A DNA stretch of 64,000 bases from Carposina sasakii (GCA_014607495.2 CP053148.1:13516001-13580000); one strand, 5' to 3'; counted from the first letter of the stretch, positions 9,860 through 21,904 are shown. Numbers and translations: made by a program. The notes: generated from the sequence alone by a model not told the origin.

Positions 9860-11505
9860 TACTGCAAGTAGTTGCGCTCGTATAAGTTTAAATAACTGAT
9901 CAACCTTAATAGAGAGGTTGTTATCGGTCGCCCGATACGATTGGCCTGGAAAGCAAACATTTCTGATAACCAAATACAAAAAGGCACGTTTTGCGAAAAA
10001 ATATCACGGTTCACCTACCTATTCAGCATTTCAGTATTTTCTTGGCGGTCCCTCACACCCTGTATGTGCTATACAACGATATCGATTACTCTTTATTCAG
10101 TCCGCAGTATAGTACCCGAACAATTTGTAGCCAATCAGAAGTTGGTGTAGTGTATGATCTATTGAATAGCCAGACGTCTGCTTTTCATTACGATTCGGCT
10201 GCAGACGTACCTATTGGCCATGCATTGACATGAGAATGGAAATCCATGAAACGTAGGTGGGTAGGTACGTTCCACATAGGTGCAAAGATTCCTTGAACAA
10301 GGAAAACATCGCTAAGGTAATAAACATTGTGGTATATACTTTCAAGTAAAAACTACAAAAGATTATCTCTTGTTCAAAGCAAATTGGTATTTTCAACTGT
10401 CTATGCTAACTATTTTCTAAGTCAAGCCCGGGACTTCTTAAAAACGATAAAATATCGACTAAGCTAAGAAAACCAATGCACCTAAATAAAATTTGTTTGG
10501 CGATTTGGCCTGATCCCATGTTTTCATTCTTCAGCTATGGGGAGTCTAGGCTCCGAGCCAAACTCTGACCGCATCCATTTTAGCTGATAAGTTACAAGAA
10601 ATTAAAGATTTATTACCTTAATGCGAGCGAAAAAATAAATCAAGACAGATAAGCACACAATATCCACCACTGTGTATATCAGGTTGTATAAAATTATAGT
10701 AGCAAAAGCTCATCTTTGCACGTTTTATTATAAATTGTTCCGATCTTGTATTAATATAGAATATTATGCATTTATGCGAGTTCCACTCAAAGAGCTTGTT
10801 ATGATCTCCAGTAGCGCTTCGCGACATGCGCGAAATTGCGAGCCTGGTTTCAATTACCCACCATCGCGTACAGACGCTCCGATTTAAATATACCTTTTCA
10901 TTATGGACGACTAAACAAAATTACATTTCGAAACATTCCTGAATTTAACTCAGAATACAGTGATTTCCTGTTGCCTTTCGGTATTCATTAAAGTGGATGC
11001 AAGCGGCTGCCGCATAAACTCTGTACATTTATACGCGTCTCCGGAGACCGCGCCGCAAACCAAAGATGCATTAGAGGTAAAGGAAGCAATATGCTATCGA
11101 TTGTAGGACGACATTGCGACGGTATTGCTTTGCTACCTCACTTGGAAAGATTTCAATCACTCGCCAACATTTTAATAATGAAACTAAGGTATTGTTTTCA
11201 GACAAAGACAAATGCTAATTAATTCGTTAAGGTTTCAATTTGGGAAATTAACTTTTTGGCACAGGTAAAGTTGCACAATTGAAAATACTCTTTTTACTAT
11301 TTGACACTGATTTCGCGTTGATATTACTATTGAGTTATAAAATGAGCCTTGTAAATCACGAGGAATATTAAACTAAACTAAACCCTGGCGCTTACACAAA
11401 CGAACGAGTCTAACTCCCGGAATCCTTATTCTAAACCACAGATGAGATATCTAAACCACATATCCTAGAATTGTGCATTTGCAATATGCATTTTGACGTT
11501 TGAGA
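9860..11505. other. Stretch without supported gene
   Basis: No coding region could be supported. Overlapping short frames at 9918-10233 shift against each other without a domain. Confidence 0.45.
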
Positions 11506-11508
11506 CGA

Positions 11509-11719
11509 ACTTGACAATCTGCGAATTTGACTGATTGCGAGCGCTTGATAATTTGACAATTTGCGCCTAAAGGTTGATAAACGCTTAACAAGTTGCGTAT
11601 TTGGCAATTTGCAAACTTGGCAATTTGCAAACGTGACAATTTGCGAACTTGACAATCTGCGAATTTGACTGATTGCGAGCGCTTTACAATTTGAGAATTT
11701 GACAATTTGCGCCTAAAGG
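11509..11719. repeat. Tandem repeat of TTGACAATTTGCGAAC-like units in a 138-bp higher order
   Basis: Units of about 15-16 bases (TTGACAATTTGCGAA and variants such as TTGGCAATTTGCAAAC) follow one another. A larger segment, from ACTTGACAATCTGCGAATTT to GCGCCTAAAGG, occurs twice, at 11509-11573 and 11647-11719, 138 bases apart. This is a minisatellite. Any frame read across it is repetitive and not a credible protein. It differs from a CRISPR array because units abut without unique spacers. Confidence 0.8.
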
Positions 11720-11734
11720 CCATTGACGACATTG

Positions 11735-12845
11735 ATTATGACGATCACGGTAGCCAGAACTGCCGGATCGCGAATGAGAATCCAGAGCCACGCTAGAGGT
11801 AAAAGATCAATGACAAGTTGCTAGCTTATCGCTTGAGAGGAACGCCCCTAAGTTCCTTATTCAACTCTTACGAGATGGACGAAAGAAGATGCAGCTGATG
11901 AATTTACTATAGTGCAGTCCCGCATCAGCATGTAAATATATCGATGGATACATCTGGATCGATTTATTTCTGTGCTTATCAGTATAACGAGACTAACAAA
12001 CTGCAAACAGTTTCGTGCTAAGAAATAATGAAAAAAAGAGATCTAATTTTTAAAACGTGTACTTCAACACCAAGACGTACTTACTACCTATCTCATACCA
12101 TGGCAAAGTGAATAAACTCCCAGAGCTAGTTCTGTCCAACTCTACTACACCTAGCGGGTTCAAAGCAACGCTAATTAACAAGGAACGTATTTAAAAGTTG
12201 GGAATCACAGTTTAGATAGAACTAACTCATCAGGTACGCGGGAAAAATTACTTACCTGAATTTCCAAATCCATTACATTTCCGAATCGATTAAAATATTT
12301 TTTTAAATTAGATCCTTTCAATTTAAATTGCTTATTTGGGCTTTCACTACTCGCTACTGTCACTGTAGGCAGGTACTTCTCTCGTACATGTTGTTAAAGT
12401 CGACTAAGGAACTTACGGGCGCGTCCCTTTGGCGACAAGTTCGCACAGATTTTTTACAACTAGCCCCTAAACGCAGCGGTGGGATATATCTAGTGATTCT
12501 GCCGATCACATACCAGTTTGTAGTAATATTGACAATCCAGAATAAAAACAGACCTGGAATGATAAATTATTGAAAAAAGTGTCGCGTTAAAATACTTAAT
12601 GACGTTATTATCTTTTAAAGCTGTGAATTAACTCTTTGTTAGTGTTAAATCACCAGCACAAACCATTGTCACATAGAACTTAAGAAAAATTAGCAACGTT
12701 TGCACACGCAAAATAATGTGACCATCACTATTAAAAAGGTCACCGCTAGAAATTTCAGTAACCAGCAAGGTTTATGTGAGTTTTTACATTAGTTTATACT
12801 TAGAGCTGATATCTAAAGGATTAATGTAAGTTGATGCTGTCCAGC
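11735..12845. other. Stretch without supported gene
   Basis: AT-rich; nothing recognised. A frame at 12328-12573 has no domain. Confidence 0.45.
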
Positions 12846-12850
12846 GTGTG

Positions 12851-12932
12851 GATCTTGATCCAGTTTTAGAGAAAGACAGCAGCATATTTATTCATCAGAT
12901 AGGCTATCTGGCCATTGGAAAATCGGCCCTTA
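12851..12932. mobile_element. Half copy of MITE family 1
   Basis: The right half of the element at 877-1012 is repeated here: CAGTTTTAGAGAAAGACAGC, then ATAGGCTATCTG, then AAATCGGCCCTTA. The left arm is missing, so the copy is truncated. Confidence 0.7.
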
Positions 12933-13133
12933 ATCGTATAGCGGGCTGTCAAATAGCTGGAATACATAGGTAAGGTCATAGATGTCTTGGGGTAAGAATG
13001 TAAGAGGCATCATCTCATTACCTAATATGCTCCATAGTGCCATGTCAGCTAACACCAAATCTTTCGAGGCAGATCGAATCCCTAATTGTACATTATGATA
13101 CAGTGAGTTAAGCTGGTAATACGCACAAGGCAA
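12930..13133 (-). other. Unassigned ORF next to MITE
   Basis: A minus-strand frame of 67 codons with no stop. It has a mixed, protein-like composition and contains ADMALWSILGNEM and PQDIYDLTYVFQLF. Its stop codon is formed at the border of the MITE half copy at 12851-12932, so the natural end may have been lost. An acceptor-like sequence (ATTACCAG) precedes codon 8 on the minus strand. I do not recognise the family. It may be an exon remnant, part of an unknown transposon ORF, or chance. Confidence 0.2.
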
Positions 13134-13190
13134 ACCTGAGTGCGATAATTACCCAAGCACACGTGTGTCATACGGAATTTTTCAAATAAA

Positions 13191-13248
13191 GCCTATACGA
13201 GTATGATAACTAATATATCTTGAAGACAGATTTGTTACTCGTATAGGC
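13191..13248. repeat. Short inverted repeat, 13-bp arms
   Basis: GCCTATACGAGTA at 13191-13203 is matched by its reverse complement at 13236-13248, with a 32-base loop. It abuts the large palindrome that follows. Confidence 0.5.
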
Positions 13249-13340
13249 GTTACAATTTTATTATATGTATGTATATACCTATAGAAGATAGTATCTTCTA
13301 TAGGTATATACAGGTACATACATATAATAAAATTGTAACG
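13248..13340. repeat. Near-perfect palindrome of two Helitron-like 5' ends
   Basis: Arms 13248-13290 and 13292-13340 are reverse complements, apart from a few extra bases (CAGG region) in the right arm, and they meet at a single centre base. The right arm is the 5' end of the Helitron-like element that continues to 13513. The left arm is therefore the same 5' end in the opposite orientation, without the body. Confidence 0.75.
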
Positions 13341-13513
13341 GTTCGACGTTTGTGCACGCTAATCTCGGAAACGGCTGAACCGATTTCGATGCAGTTTTTA
13401 GGAATATATTGTGACAGGTTCTACTTAACATATAGGCTAGGTTTTTATCCCGGATAATTTCGACATTTTGTTTTTTCCGCAGTCCACGCGGACGGAGTCG
13501 CGGGCGTCCATAG
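13294..13513 (+). mobile_element. Helitron-like non-autonomous element
   Basis: The body matches the family at 42230-42575 and 54154-54476: GCACGCTAATCTC, GCTGAACCGATTTCGATGCA, ACATATAGGCTA, TTATCCCGGATAATTTCGAC, then the GC-rich end CACGCGGACGGAGTCGCGGG. Here the last bases read CCATAG rather than the usual CACTAG, followed by T. A 9-bp hairpin (GGGCGTCCA/TGGACGCCC) lies across the end. Confidence 0.65.
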
Positions 13514-13536
13514 TTGCGGGTGGACGCCCATAGTTT

Positions 13537-13563
13537 ATAGTAGAATATATTATATTCTACTAT
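13537..13563. repeat. 27-bp perfect AT palindrome
   Basis: ATAGTAGAATATA and its reverse complement flank one central T, directly after the Helitron-like end. Confidence 0.6.
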
Positions 13564-13689
13564 TTTAATGCAAATTAATGTAAAATTTTAGATGAAATGT
13601 AGGTATAATTAATCGTAATCAAATATGAATAAATAATATTTTGTACTTTTTTTCGAAAGAATCTTACAATATGTATTTTTCAGCATAAT

Positions 13690-13912
13690 AAAAAGTTCTC
13701 TTCCCGGGCATACTGTAGAAGTCAGTAGAGGGACAAGAGGGTCTTGGTGTTTTGTAGGCGATGGGCTGACCACTTGTCACTACTAACCATCTCAACTAAA
13801 CTATACCCTCAAAAGGTATAGTGCCACTTCTGGGCACCATGTGGTTCTATCAGCCCTTGGTGCTCTGCCTACCCCGTAAGGGATAAAGGCGTGATTATAT
13901 GTATGTATCAAA
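13690..13912 (+). mobile_element. LINE/SINE 3' tail element, GTAAGGGATAAAGGCGTGA family
   Basis: The opposite-strand homologue of 22335-22560 over about 220 bases, including GACAAGAGGGTCTTGGTGTT, the segment TGTAGGCGATGGGCTGACCA, and the tail CTGCCTACCCCGTAAGGGAT plus TATGTATGTAT. The tail is shared with the LINE end at 9711-9855. The element is a 5'-truncated LINE copy or a SINE that uses that LINE. Confidence 0.75.
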
Positions 13913-13919
13913 AAGTTCC

Positions 13920-16900
13920 ATCGCATCATAATTATTATTATGACAATTTTCAAGTAAAGTGAGTATGAAAATCCATTATTGCACAGTTGTAAACGTCATC
14001 AATGTACCTATATAGCTGTAAGTAATAAGTTAGAATACTTATCTAAAATCGGTGCGTTATAAGCAGTGGTCGGAGTAGGTATATTGAATTAAGGTCATTG
14101 ACATCAAACGTATATGTTAATATGGATACGCCGATGTTGAACGATCATTTTCCACATACAATTGGATCTTAGATGTTAAAAGAAATAGCTTAAAATTAGA
14201 AAATATTGAAAAAATTATAGTTATTTATTTTAATATGAGTAAGAATATTGAAAATAGTTATTATAGGATAGGGTATCGTAGTTGAGTTACGGTTACGTGA
14301 ACGTACCCACATAGCTCTCCTTGTGTATCCGTATTGTTAGACATACCGCAAACCAATAAGCTATAAAGTAATCTCATACTATTGTGGAAGTAATAGCAGA
14401 AACGTTTCCACGAGGACCAAGAGAGCAATACACCTCCAATGCACTGCTGACCGTCACCATTACTATCCAGATATCCCCTTGATAGATGGACGTCATTGGC
14501 GGTACAGATTTTGCCTTGCCTCGCATGGTGACAGCAATATGGTTCATGTGCGGTTGGGAGAGATAGATAGTGAGGGGTACGAAATTGATTGTAATCCGCG
14601 TCCGTGCTTCATAAAATACCGAATGACCCTTGATGCAAATGCTACCTAAATTTCAGCTAGTTTAAAACATGAAATGTTGGCATGCACTTCAGATACCTTT
14701 ATGGTAATTGTAACCCCAGGGTATATTGAAAAATGTTTGCTAACACTTAGAGGCAAGCTAGGATGGGTGGCAAAGTAAAAACTAAACGGAAAAGTGTGAA
14801 AAAGAGTCGTAATTATATAAAAGATACTAGAGATAATATCATCATCAAAGTGCACTAATAGCACTTGGATTTTGGGTGAAGGTAATATCGTTGAAGTGAT
14901 GATTATCATGAAACCCTTTTGACCACATGATGATATTTTTATTAATTATTTTATGCTACTGACCTAACCTTTCATGAAGTAACCATTAAAATGATATGGC
15001 CATGACAACAAGTTAAACAGATAAACAAGTAACAGTTGCAAACACCAGTACAGTAACACCCTTAGATGTCCCAAGTGATTGCGGTTCAAACTGTGCGAAT
15101 ACGAACTCTCATTGGGCTTTCATGTCTGCTTTCTAAACTTTATCCATATAGAAATGTTTATTAACAAATGAATCCATACTACTCATAATAATTACTAATA
15201 TTATAAGAACTCTTTGTGCGTCACGGCAACGGCTGCGCAGTTTTATGAAAAATTCCAAAAAATATTACATAACTACAGCACATTATATGAATACTAATAT
15301 TAAGATCACATTAAAATCTTGCGAACTTTAATTAACTGAACTACCTACTAACCAATGAAAATTCTTCTCATATCCGAATTTTTACACATTTCTCTAACAC
15401 TCGATAAAATGAACATAATATAATCTACATACCATTTCACTGAAGTCGCACTCCCGGCTCGGTCGTAACTTTTCAGGACTGAAAAGAGTAAACAATTATT
15501 TTAAACTTCATTTGCCGGTGTAGTAGAAAGCATAGCAGCCGTTTTAAACACAAGAATCATTCGTGAAAACGCAAGTAGAATGGAAAGATAAAAGATAGAT
15601 AAAAAGACAAAGCACGGGAATGAACATAATGTTTTTATATTTTTATCTGTACGCATGTTTCAATAATTTTCAATGCTATTTGCGTCCATAAAAAATCTAA
15701 CTCGGCACGCCTAGCTAGGTCAGGCCTGTGCCCAATCAATACCTGACGAGTGGCACTACTTAGCATCAATATCAGTTTTTGAAATCCGGCAAAGAACGTA
15801 AGTTGCCGTTTTTTGTGTCCAACAAAACGCAAACAAAAGGGTTTTTTAACTTTCTGTGCGGAAAACCGCGCGTACGAGCAGATGTAACGAGATAGCAAAC
15901 TATAATATACGAGTCAGTAGCAGGTAGCAGCAGCATAAGACGAGGCTATAGGGAGTCGGTTATCGGATAAAGTACCTTAGCCGGCTCCCCGCGACCTGGC
16001 ATGACAGATTCACCATAGCATTTAATCACTAGGGAACTCGATAAAGAACATGTTCGGAAACAGTTCCCACGTAGTGGGTACTTGGTACCTGGCCCTGGAA
16101 ATACGAGTACGGAAACTATACTCATATTTGACGGATACAACTCAGATAGTAATTTTGGCGCTATCGAAGGGATTTCTTTTCTGCGTAACTCTAAAAACGA
16201 GCCGGAACAGAATCAATCCCTACCAAGTAGTACTCAATCGGCCCGGTGATACTAACCAGGATTGCAGAATTCAGATATGCTAAAATAGAACGGGCCGCGA
16301 TTGGATTGTGCCTAGAGAGCGGTGGTAATATTATTTCTTTCAGCGCCCCAATGAATCAAATTATAATCGAAACAGCATAACATTGTTGACATCGCCTTTT
16401 AATTTTATTTATTGGATCAACTTGGATAGAACTTTGTTGAATCAGGAATACTACATATAAATCCTCTTGAATCATTCTATCCATGAAAACTTCATATGAG
16501 TATTATACTATTGAATTGAGTAGCAAACTCTTTAGGCATTATTATGATAGTAAAACACAAAAATGTGCCTAATAAAAAACATACGCGCGCTCTTTCTTAA
16601 ATTAAATGAGTTAGTCCTATAAGAAATCTTTGCTAGACGAAGTAAGTACCTACCCACTTAAATCATAATAAATAAATAAGCCAGGCTCGTGCCTCATATA
16701 TCTCTAATGATATTTTATCGATACATCAAAGGTAAATCGCCATTGAAGAAAGACCAAACGTGTCCCATTCCCACGACAACGCCCCCCGCTCACAAGTCAG
16801 GTTAATGTCTGTCATGGAGCTAACACAAATAGGAGATGCTCTAGGATAGATTCATAAAAGTTTTGCGAGGGGAAATAGTGTCTCCACAAAGAATGAACTT

Positions 16901-19085
16901 GCATCAACTCTTGCTGTATTCAGCGGTGCAATCAATCTCTATGCTAAACGTGGCATTACAATCTCTTTTGTGATTTTACAGTCCTGCGATACACCATTTC
17001 GGGATATTGGCCGTGCGTAATAGGGATGTATATTTATTGTCGTACATTACGTAGAACTATAAGTTCGGTTTTAAGAGACCGGCTAAATTGATTAAAATAA
17101 CAACTCCTCTACTTACTAGACGTCTGAATGTATGGTAAAGTAGTAGGTATGTTAGATATTATAAATGTTTGCGTATTAGCTCAGAATGATGTACGAACGA
17201 ACCAATTGCTGTCTGACGTTTAGTTACCAAAAGCGTGTGATTGTCGTAACATGAGCGTACATAGCGCGGTTATGAAAAACGCTGTTAGGCTGCCTTTCCA
17301 TCATAGATATGTTATGTATGATGCATTACTACATACGAAATTCACGAATCAGATTTACTAGTCCATAATGTCAATGGATTTAATTGGCGGAATTCAAACG
17401 TAGCAAATTAGCATAGTGGATAGGCAGGCAGCCATAGAGACGTTAATCTCTGATATGGTCAATCTTCATACGAGATAGAGACATCGCAGTATGCTAAGTG
17501 AGAATTTGCGACTCGAATTGTTGATTATCGGGTTAACGTAAATCGAATCAACCAATCACATAATGCGATGATTATGTGATGTAATAACCGACCGACACAT
17601 GGTAATCGCGTTTAGGTTCAGGTTATCGCGTTGTCACCTTTAATAAAGTTTGAGTTTTAATTTCGAACACATTCGCGTTAAAGTAAAGCAATTCACCAGA
17701 GCGTAGAGTATGGTATAATAGAACGGGCTTGTTTCCGCAACTCGACGACTGTGCATTTATTTTGCGTAAATGTGATGTGCTCAGAGCGTAAGGTCGGTTA
17801 CTTTCTATCGAATCTCTGTCAAACTTTACTACCCTAAGTGATAAATCACACAACCTTAGGCAGACTTTATCATGGTTATGGGCAAGTGTTTGATAAAGAA
17901 TAAAACGTATGTGTATAGATTTTGCAAAAGAAAAGTTTATTTGAAAATATAAAATGCACTATAATTTAAATGATGAATAGATAGATAATATATAGGTAGG
18001 TACGAGTAGATACTTTAATTTTCCCTACATAAAATAAATCTTGAAATACTTCTTACATCCAATTTATCGAAAAGATAATATTCAAATTATTGAGTACCTA
18101 ATAATAATTAATGATGAGGAGGATAACAACATATGTACCTACTACTTACCTCTGCAAATTCTGTAATCTTACTCCGTCTCTCTGTAATTTCGACTTTTGC
18201 GTGTTTAAAGCCTATGATGCATAGTTCTATTACCTAGAATTACAAAGGTTTAAATTAACGAAAGTCAACTGTATATGCAGACGTATCGCATAATTAGCAA
18301 AGTAAATGGCCGATATATTTTTAAATACCTAAACCATTGAGGTATTCAGTTCCGTTCCAGGCAAACTGGCAAAACTGATTATGATGATATATATATAAAA
18401 CCAGTTCCTAATGAAATATAAAAAAACTAGATACTAACGCTAACTTAACAAGTGCGATGCATTAACAATAGATTTGATATTAAATAGTAAATAAAAATAG
18501 AAGACAGATTTACAACGTATTTAAACATATTTACAATTATACAAAACATATCGACGATGAAAAACTTTTTCAATTTAAAGCCATTATCAAATTAACCAAA
18601 GTGCGCTTCAATCCATGCACTTTTTAATTTTTTGATAGCCATGAACCAAATCGTTTGTCAATAACAGTAGGTATGCATGTATGCATGCATCGAAAAAAAG
18701 CTTGGAATCTACATTTTAAAATGCAAAAACAAAGCATTACTCATCGAACATTCACTCAAATTATAGCTATTACAAATACATTTAAAGGAAACAGAATCTC
18801 ACGTGTAATTAACAAGTAGGTCAACCAAGTAAGAAAATGTCATCTTAGTACTCTTACATCTCTTATGTAGCTACAAATCCTTTAGAAACTAAACTTTACT
18901 AAACCTAATGGGACTATCATCTTGCAATACACTTTTCGACTAGCGACACAAACGGTTTTTGAAAAATAACTACAGTGTAAGTATCGTTGGATGTACAGTA
19001 ACTCAACTTGATCACGTGAAAGCATAGCTACCAAGATCTTGACCATAGATAACCCAGCCCAAGATAAGTATTGCATATTATATTT
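13920..19085. other. Five-kilobase stretch with no supported feature
   Basis: Both strands show only short, domain-free frames. Minor structure: a local hairpin at 17555-17582 (ATCACATAATGCG/ATTATGTGAT) and short purine or AT runs. I see no repeat end that I can place. This is the longest unexplained part of the window and may be old unique intergenic or intronic DNA. Confidence 0.5.
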
Positions 19086-19369
19086 TAGGGGTGTATGGGG
19101 TCCCATATAACTTCAAACGGGACCCAAGCCATCCTCACCTGCTCGCGGTGCACCCTGCAGAACAACGAACGAGGCTCTGGCGACCCGCCAACACGCATTG
19201 GACCAGCGTGGCGGGTTACGGTCCAAACCCCCCCCCCATGAGTAGTAATCTAGGAAGGCCCCAAGTGCCCGGCGGCTCCGGAGGCGACACTGGCGTGTCC
19301 GACAGGCGCCGGTCAAGTGCCGGAGCCAGGGGTGCTAAGAATCCCCGGGCGGGTTCCAACTGTACGACG

Positions 19370-19490
19370 ACTAATGGACCTGGCCAAGGTTGCGGGCGTC
19401 GGTTGGATGCAGGCTGCTTCCGACCGGTCGGAATGGAGGTTGTTGGGGGAGGCCTATGTCCAACAGTGGACTTCTCAGGGCTGTAAATGA
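19370..19490 (+). pseudogene. LINE ORF2 C-terminus, GEAYVQQW type
   Basis: Frame 3 reads MDLAKVAGVGWMQAASDRSE, then WRLLGEAYVQQW and a short SQGCK end with the stop TGA at 19488-19490. The motif D-R-x-x-W-R-x-L/M-G-E-A-Y-V-Q-Q-W is the usual C-terminus of many insect RTE-type endonuclease/reverse-transcriptase ORFs. GC-rich sequence from about 19120 may be the decayed upstream part or a SINE head. No RT core is present. A larger frame at 19091-19486 in another phase is a shadow. Confidence 0.75.
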
Positions 19491-19589
19491 TGATTATATT
19501 TTATAAAGCGTAGTGTTACCAGGTACGTGGCACTTCCTGTCCAAAAAAATTGCGTTAGGCTCACCCTTTACCGCGCGGGACTTAATAAA

Positions 19590-19678
19590 CTAACTTGTGA
19601 AAAGTGGGTGTGTATATTTCACACTTCTGCCCAACTTCTTTGGGGATAATGGGCGTGACTATATGTATGTATGTATTT
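19590..19678 (+). mobile_element. LINE 3' tail, GCCCAACTTCTTTGGGG family
   Basis: GGTGTGTATATTTCACACTT, then CTGCCCAACTTCTTTGGGGA, TAATGGGCGTGACTATATG and TATGTATGTAT. The same tail is found in reverse at 20845-20965, 25720-25850 and 39355-39425. A truncated retroelement end with a TATG microsatellite tail. Confidence 0.65.
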
Positions 19679-19679
19679 G

Positions 19680-20840
19680 TACAGCTATTTACTGTTACTG
19701 TCTATCTGGGTGTAATATCCTAAATGCGGTAGCGTATTAAATACGTGGCCACTAAGTAGGTACTCGCATGTTCCATCTCGACGGCGCGGCGGCGGCGGCA
19801 TAAATTGACGTACTGTGTAGTTGGTCTATGGCAGTAACATCACTGCAGAGGGGGGTCCTGTTAAAAAGCACCAATCTTAATCGAAAACCTTTACATTGAA
19901 TTCGTTCAAAGATCTGAAATCTACAGAGGATTAGGAACTAAAGTTAAAGTTTCATTCATATTTATTCCATGTTTATACCTATAGATTCCTCCATCTACGT
20001 TATGAAAGCAATGTAGGTATTTCACATCTAAATACGAGTATGCACTTATCGTACGTAGAACGTGATTTCGCCATATTCTCATAAAACTTTTGTGCGGAAT
20101 AAATACTTCGGAACCTGAAGCACTATGTTTATTCCCGAAGTGAAAACACACAAAGTTCCTCCAAGTTCCAGACGTTAAAATACGAGCGAAAGAATTGTTA
20201 CTTACCTATAACATCGCATTGCGTAAGTACGACTTTGTGGAAAACATAATGTTATACCTATACATATACCTAATGCTGTGACATATCTATTCACCTAGAG
20301 AATAAAGAAAACAATAATTCTAATGAATTAGTCTATATACAGTCACCGTATCTAAAAATCAGTTATATTTTAAAAGATAAAGCCGTTTGAAATTTCCATT
20401 TAGAGGCGAACTGAAATAACTTTGAGTCAAACTTAAATTCAAGGCCGTCGTTATACATATAGCTACATCGTAGCCGTATGATGGCGTATGATGGCGTATC
20501 GCTGTAGCAAAGTTTCCCCAGATGAGTGACGAGACAATAGCCACAGGGGAACACCCCCGGCTTTGTTCGAGCCCAACAAGACGGAAGCGGCCTGCCTCTA
20601 TTCACTGTCAGGCAGAAAGATCTTCTGGCATGTGCAAGAAACAATGAAAAACCTGTTGCAGGACCACAGTACGTTACGGGAAATTAAAGCTGGACTACGC
20701 AGTATGTAGTTACTGACATGTGGTGGATGTTGAAACCGGGCTGCTATCCCGTTTGGGGATGGTGATAGGCTAACTAATCAGACGTTCGAGAAACAGTGAG
20801 AACTTGAAATGTCCAATATTTCATTATATTTTTAATATAT
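19680..20840. other. Stretch without supported gene
   Basis: A CGG-rich run lies at about 19780-19802. A direct repeat TGATGGCGTA occurs twice near 20478-20498. No coding region supported; a minus-strand frame at 20363-20644 has no domain. Confidence 0.45.
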
Positions 20841-20844
20841 ACAC

Positions 20845-20965
20845 ATAATCTCGCCCATTACCTTCTAAAGAGGTTGGACAAAACTGTGCGATTCACACAC
20901 TCACTCTTCACCAGTCAGCTTATTATGTCCCACGTGGCTTACGACCGCTTACTGTGTGCTTACCG
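20845..20965 (-). mobile_element. LINE 3' tail, GCCCAACTTCTTTGGGG family
   Basis: Reverse-strand copy of the tail at 19590-19678: CCCATTACCTTCTAAAGAGG, TTGGACAAAACTGTGC and onward to CACGTGGCTTACGACC. Confidence 0.55.
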
Positions 20966-21070
20966 CCGCATTCTTCACAAATACAACAATCTAGCTACCG
21001 TAGCTGCCCATAACGAATCCAATAGGATATGTGACCGAGTTATTCTAAATAGGTATACGCTTTTATTTTT

Positions 21071-21478
21071 AGGGTTCTGTACCTCGAAAGGTAAAAATGG
21101 AACCCTTATAGGATCACTTTGTTGTCCGTCCGTCCGTCTGTCTGTCAAGACCCTTTTTGTCAGGAACGCGTGGAGGTATCAAGCAGAAATTTATATCAAA
21201 TACTCAGTTCTACTGTTCCTTGGAGCTGTGAAAAAACCACACTTCTAAGCCAACGCAATCAAAAGATATAGCTGTTTAAGCCGCAAATTTTCAACTTTCG
21301 CAAGGGAATTAAAACCTACAGGGTACTTCCAGGTAACTCAGAATCTTCAAATTTGGTACGAAGCAACGTCATATAGCAAATTGCAAAAACCGTAAATATT
21401 TAGTTACATCATGTAATAAAACTGGTTTGTACGGAACCCTCGGTGCGCGAGTCCGACTCGCACTTGGCCGGTTTTTTA
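21071..21478 (+). mobile_element. Interspersed repeat with GGGTTCTGTACC...CTTGGCCGGTTTTTT ends
   Basis: This begins AGGGTTCTGTACCTCGAAAG and has a (GTCC)n/(GTCT)n run at about 21122-21148. It ends with TGTACGGAACCCTCGGTGCG and GTCCGACTCGCACTTGGCCG followed by T6. I recognise this layout as a widespread insect repeat; its class is not clear to me. A frame of 124 codons (20874-21248) overlaps it and is not credible. Confidence 0.7.
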
Positions 21479-21489
21479 ATAGTAACATA

Positions 21490-21890
21490 TTTTTACAAAA
21501 AAAAGGTACTAATACCTCCAAATTGTATACCTCCTACCTTTGTAGAACCTGACGGTTTATTATTAAATTTCTAAGATTTTATAAAGTTACATGACTCCTA
21601 AATTTCCACATGGTACGGTTGAGTTAAAACGTTGTATGGTTTGCAAGGTTGAGCCTTGTTTCAGTAATCAAAAGGAAATTACGAAAGCTACCTACTACTT
21701 TCAAAGAACTTTATACCTTAATTTCAACAAACAAGAAAGTTGGAAAAAAGTGGTTTCAAAATTCTATAAATGCTCAATAACTGGAAAATTATTTTCGGTG
21801 AAAATGTACCAATTTTTTCTAACAAAAAATAACTGAGATGATGTCTTCATAATTATTAGTAACAACGGAATTCATCAGTCCAAACTAATA
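21490..21890. other. Stretch without supported gene
   Basis: AT-rich, no recognised feature. The frame at 21591-21836 is Lys/Phe-rich as expected of AT-rich DNA. Confidence 0.4.
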
Positions 21891-21904
21891 TGGATCAAGC
21901 GTCA

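Noticed and set aside
11431..11732. Long minus-strand frames across the minisatellite; also considered as a CRISPR-like array
   Set aside because: The frame follows from the repeat period. Units abut without unique spacers, and the window is eukaryotic.
19091..19486. Plus-strand frame of 131 codons
   Set aside because: The convincing coding sequence (GEAYVQQW end) lies in another phase of the same DNA.
20363..20644. Minus-strand frame of 93 codons
   Set aside because: No recognisable domain, and it crosses a short direct repeat.
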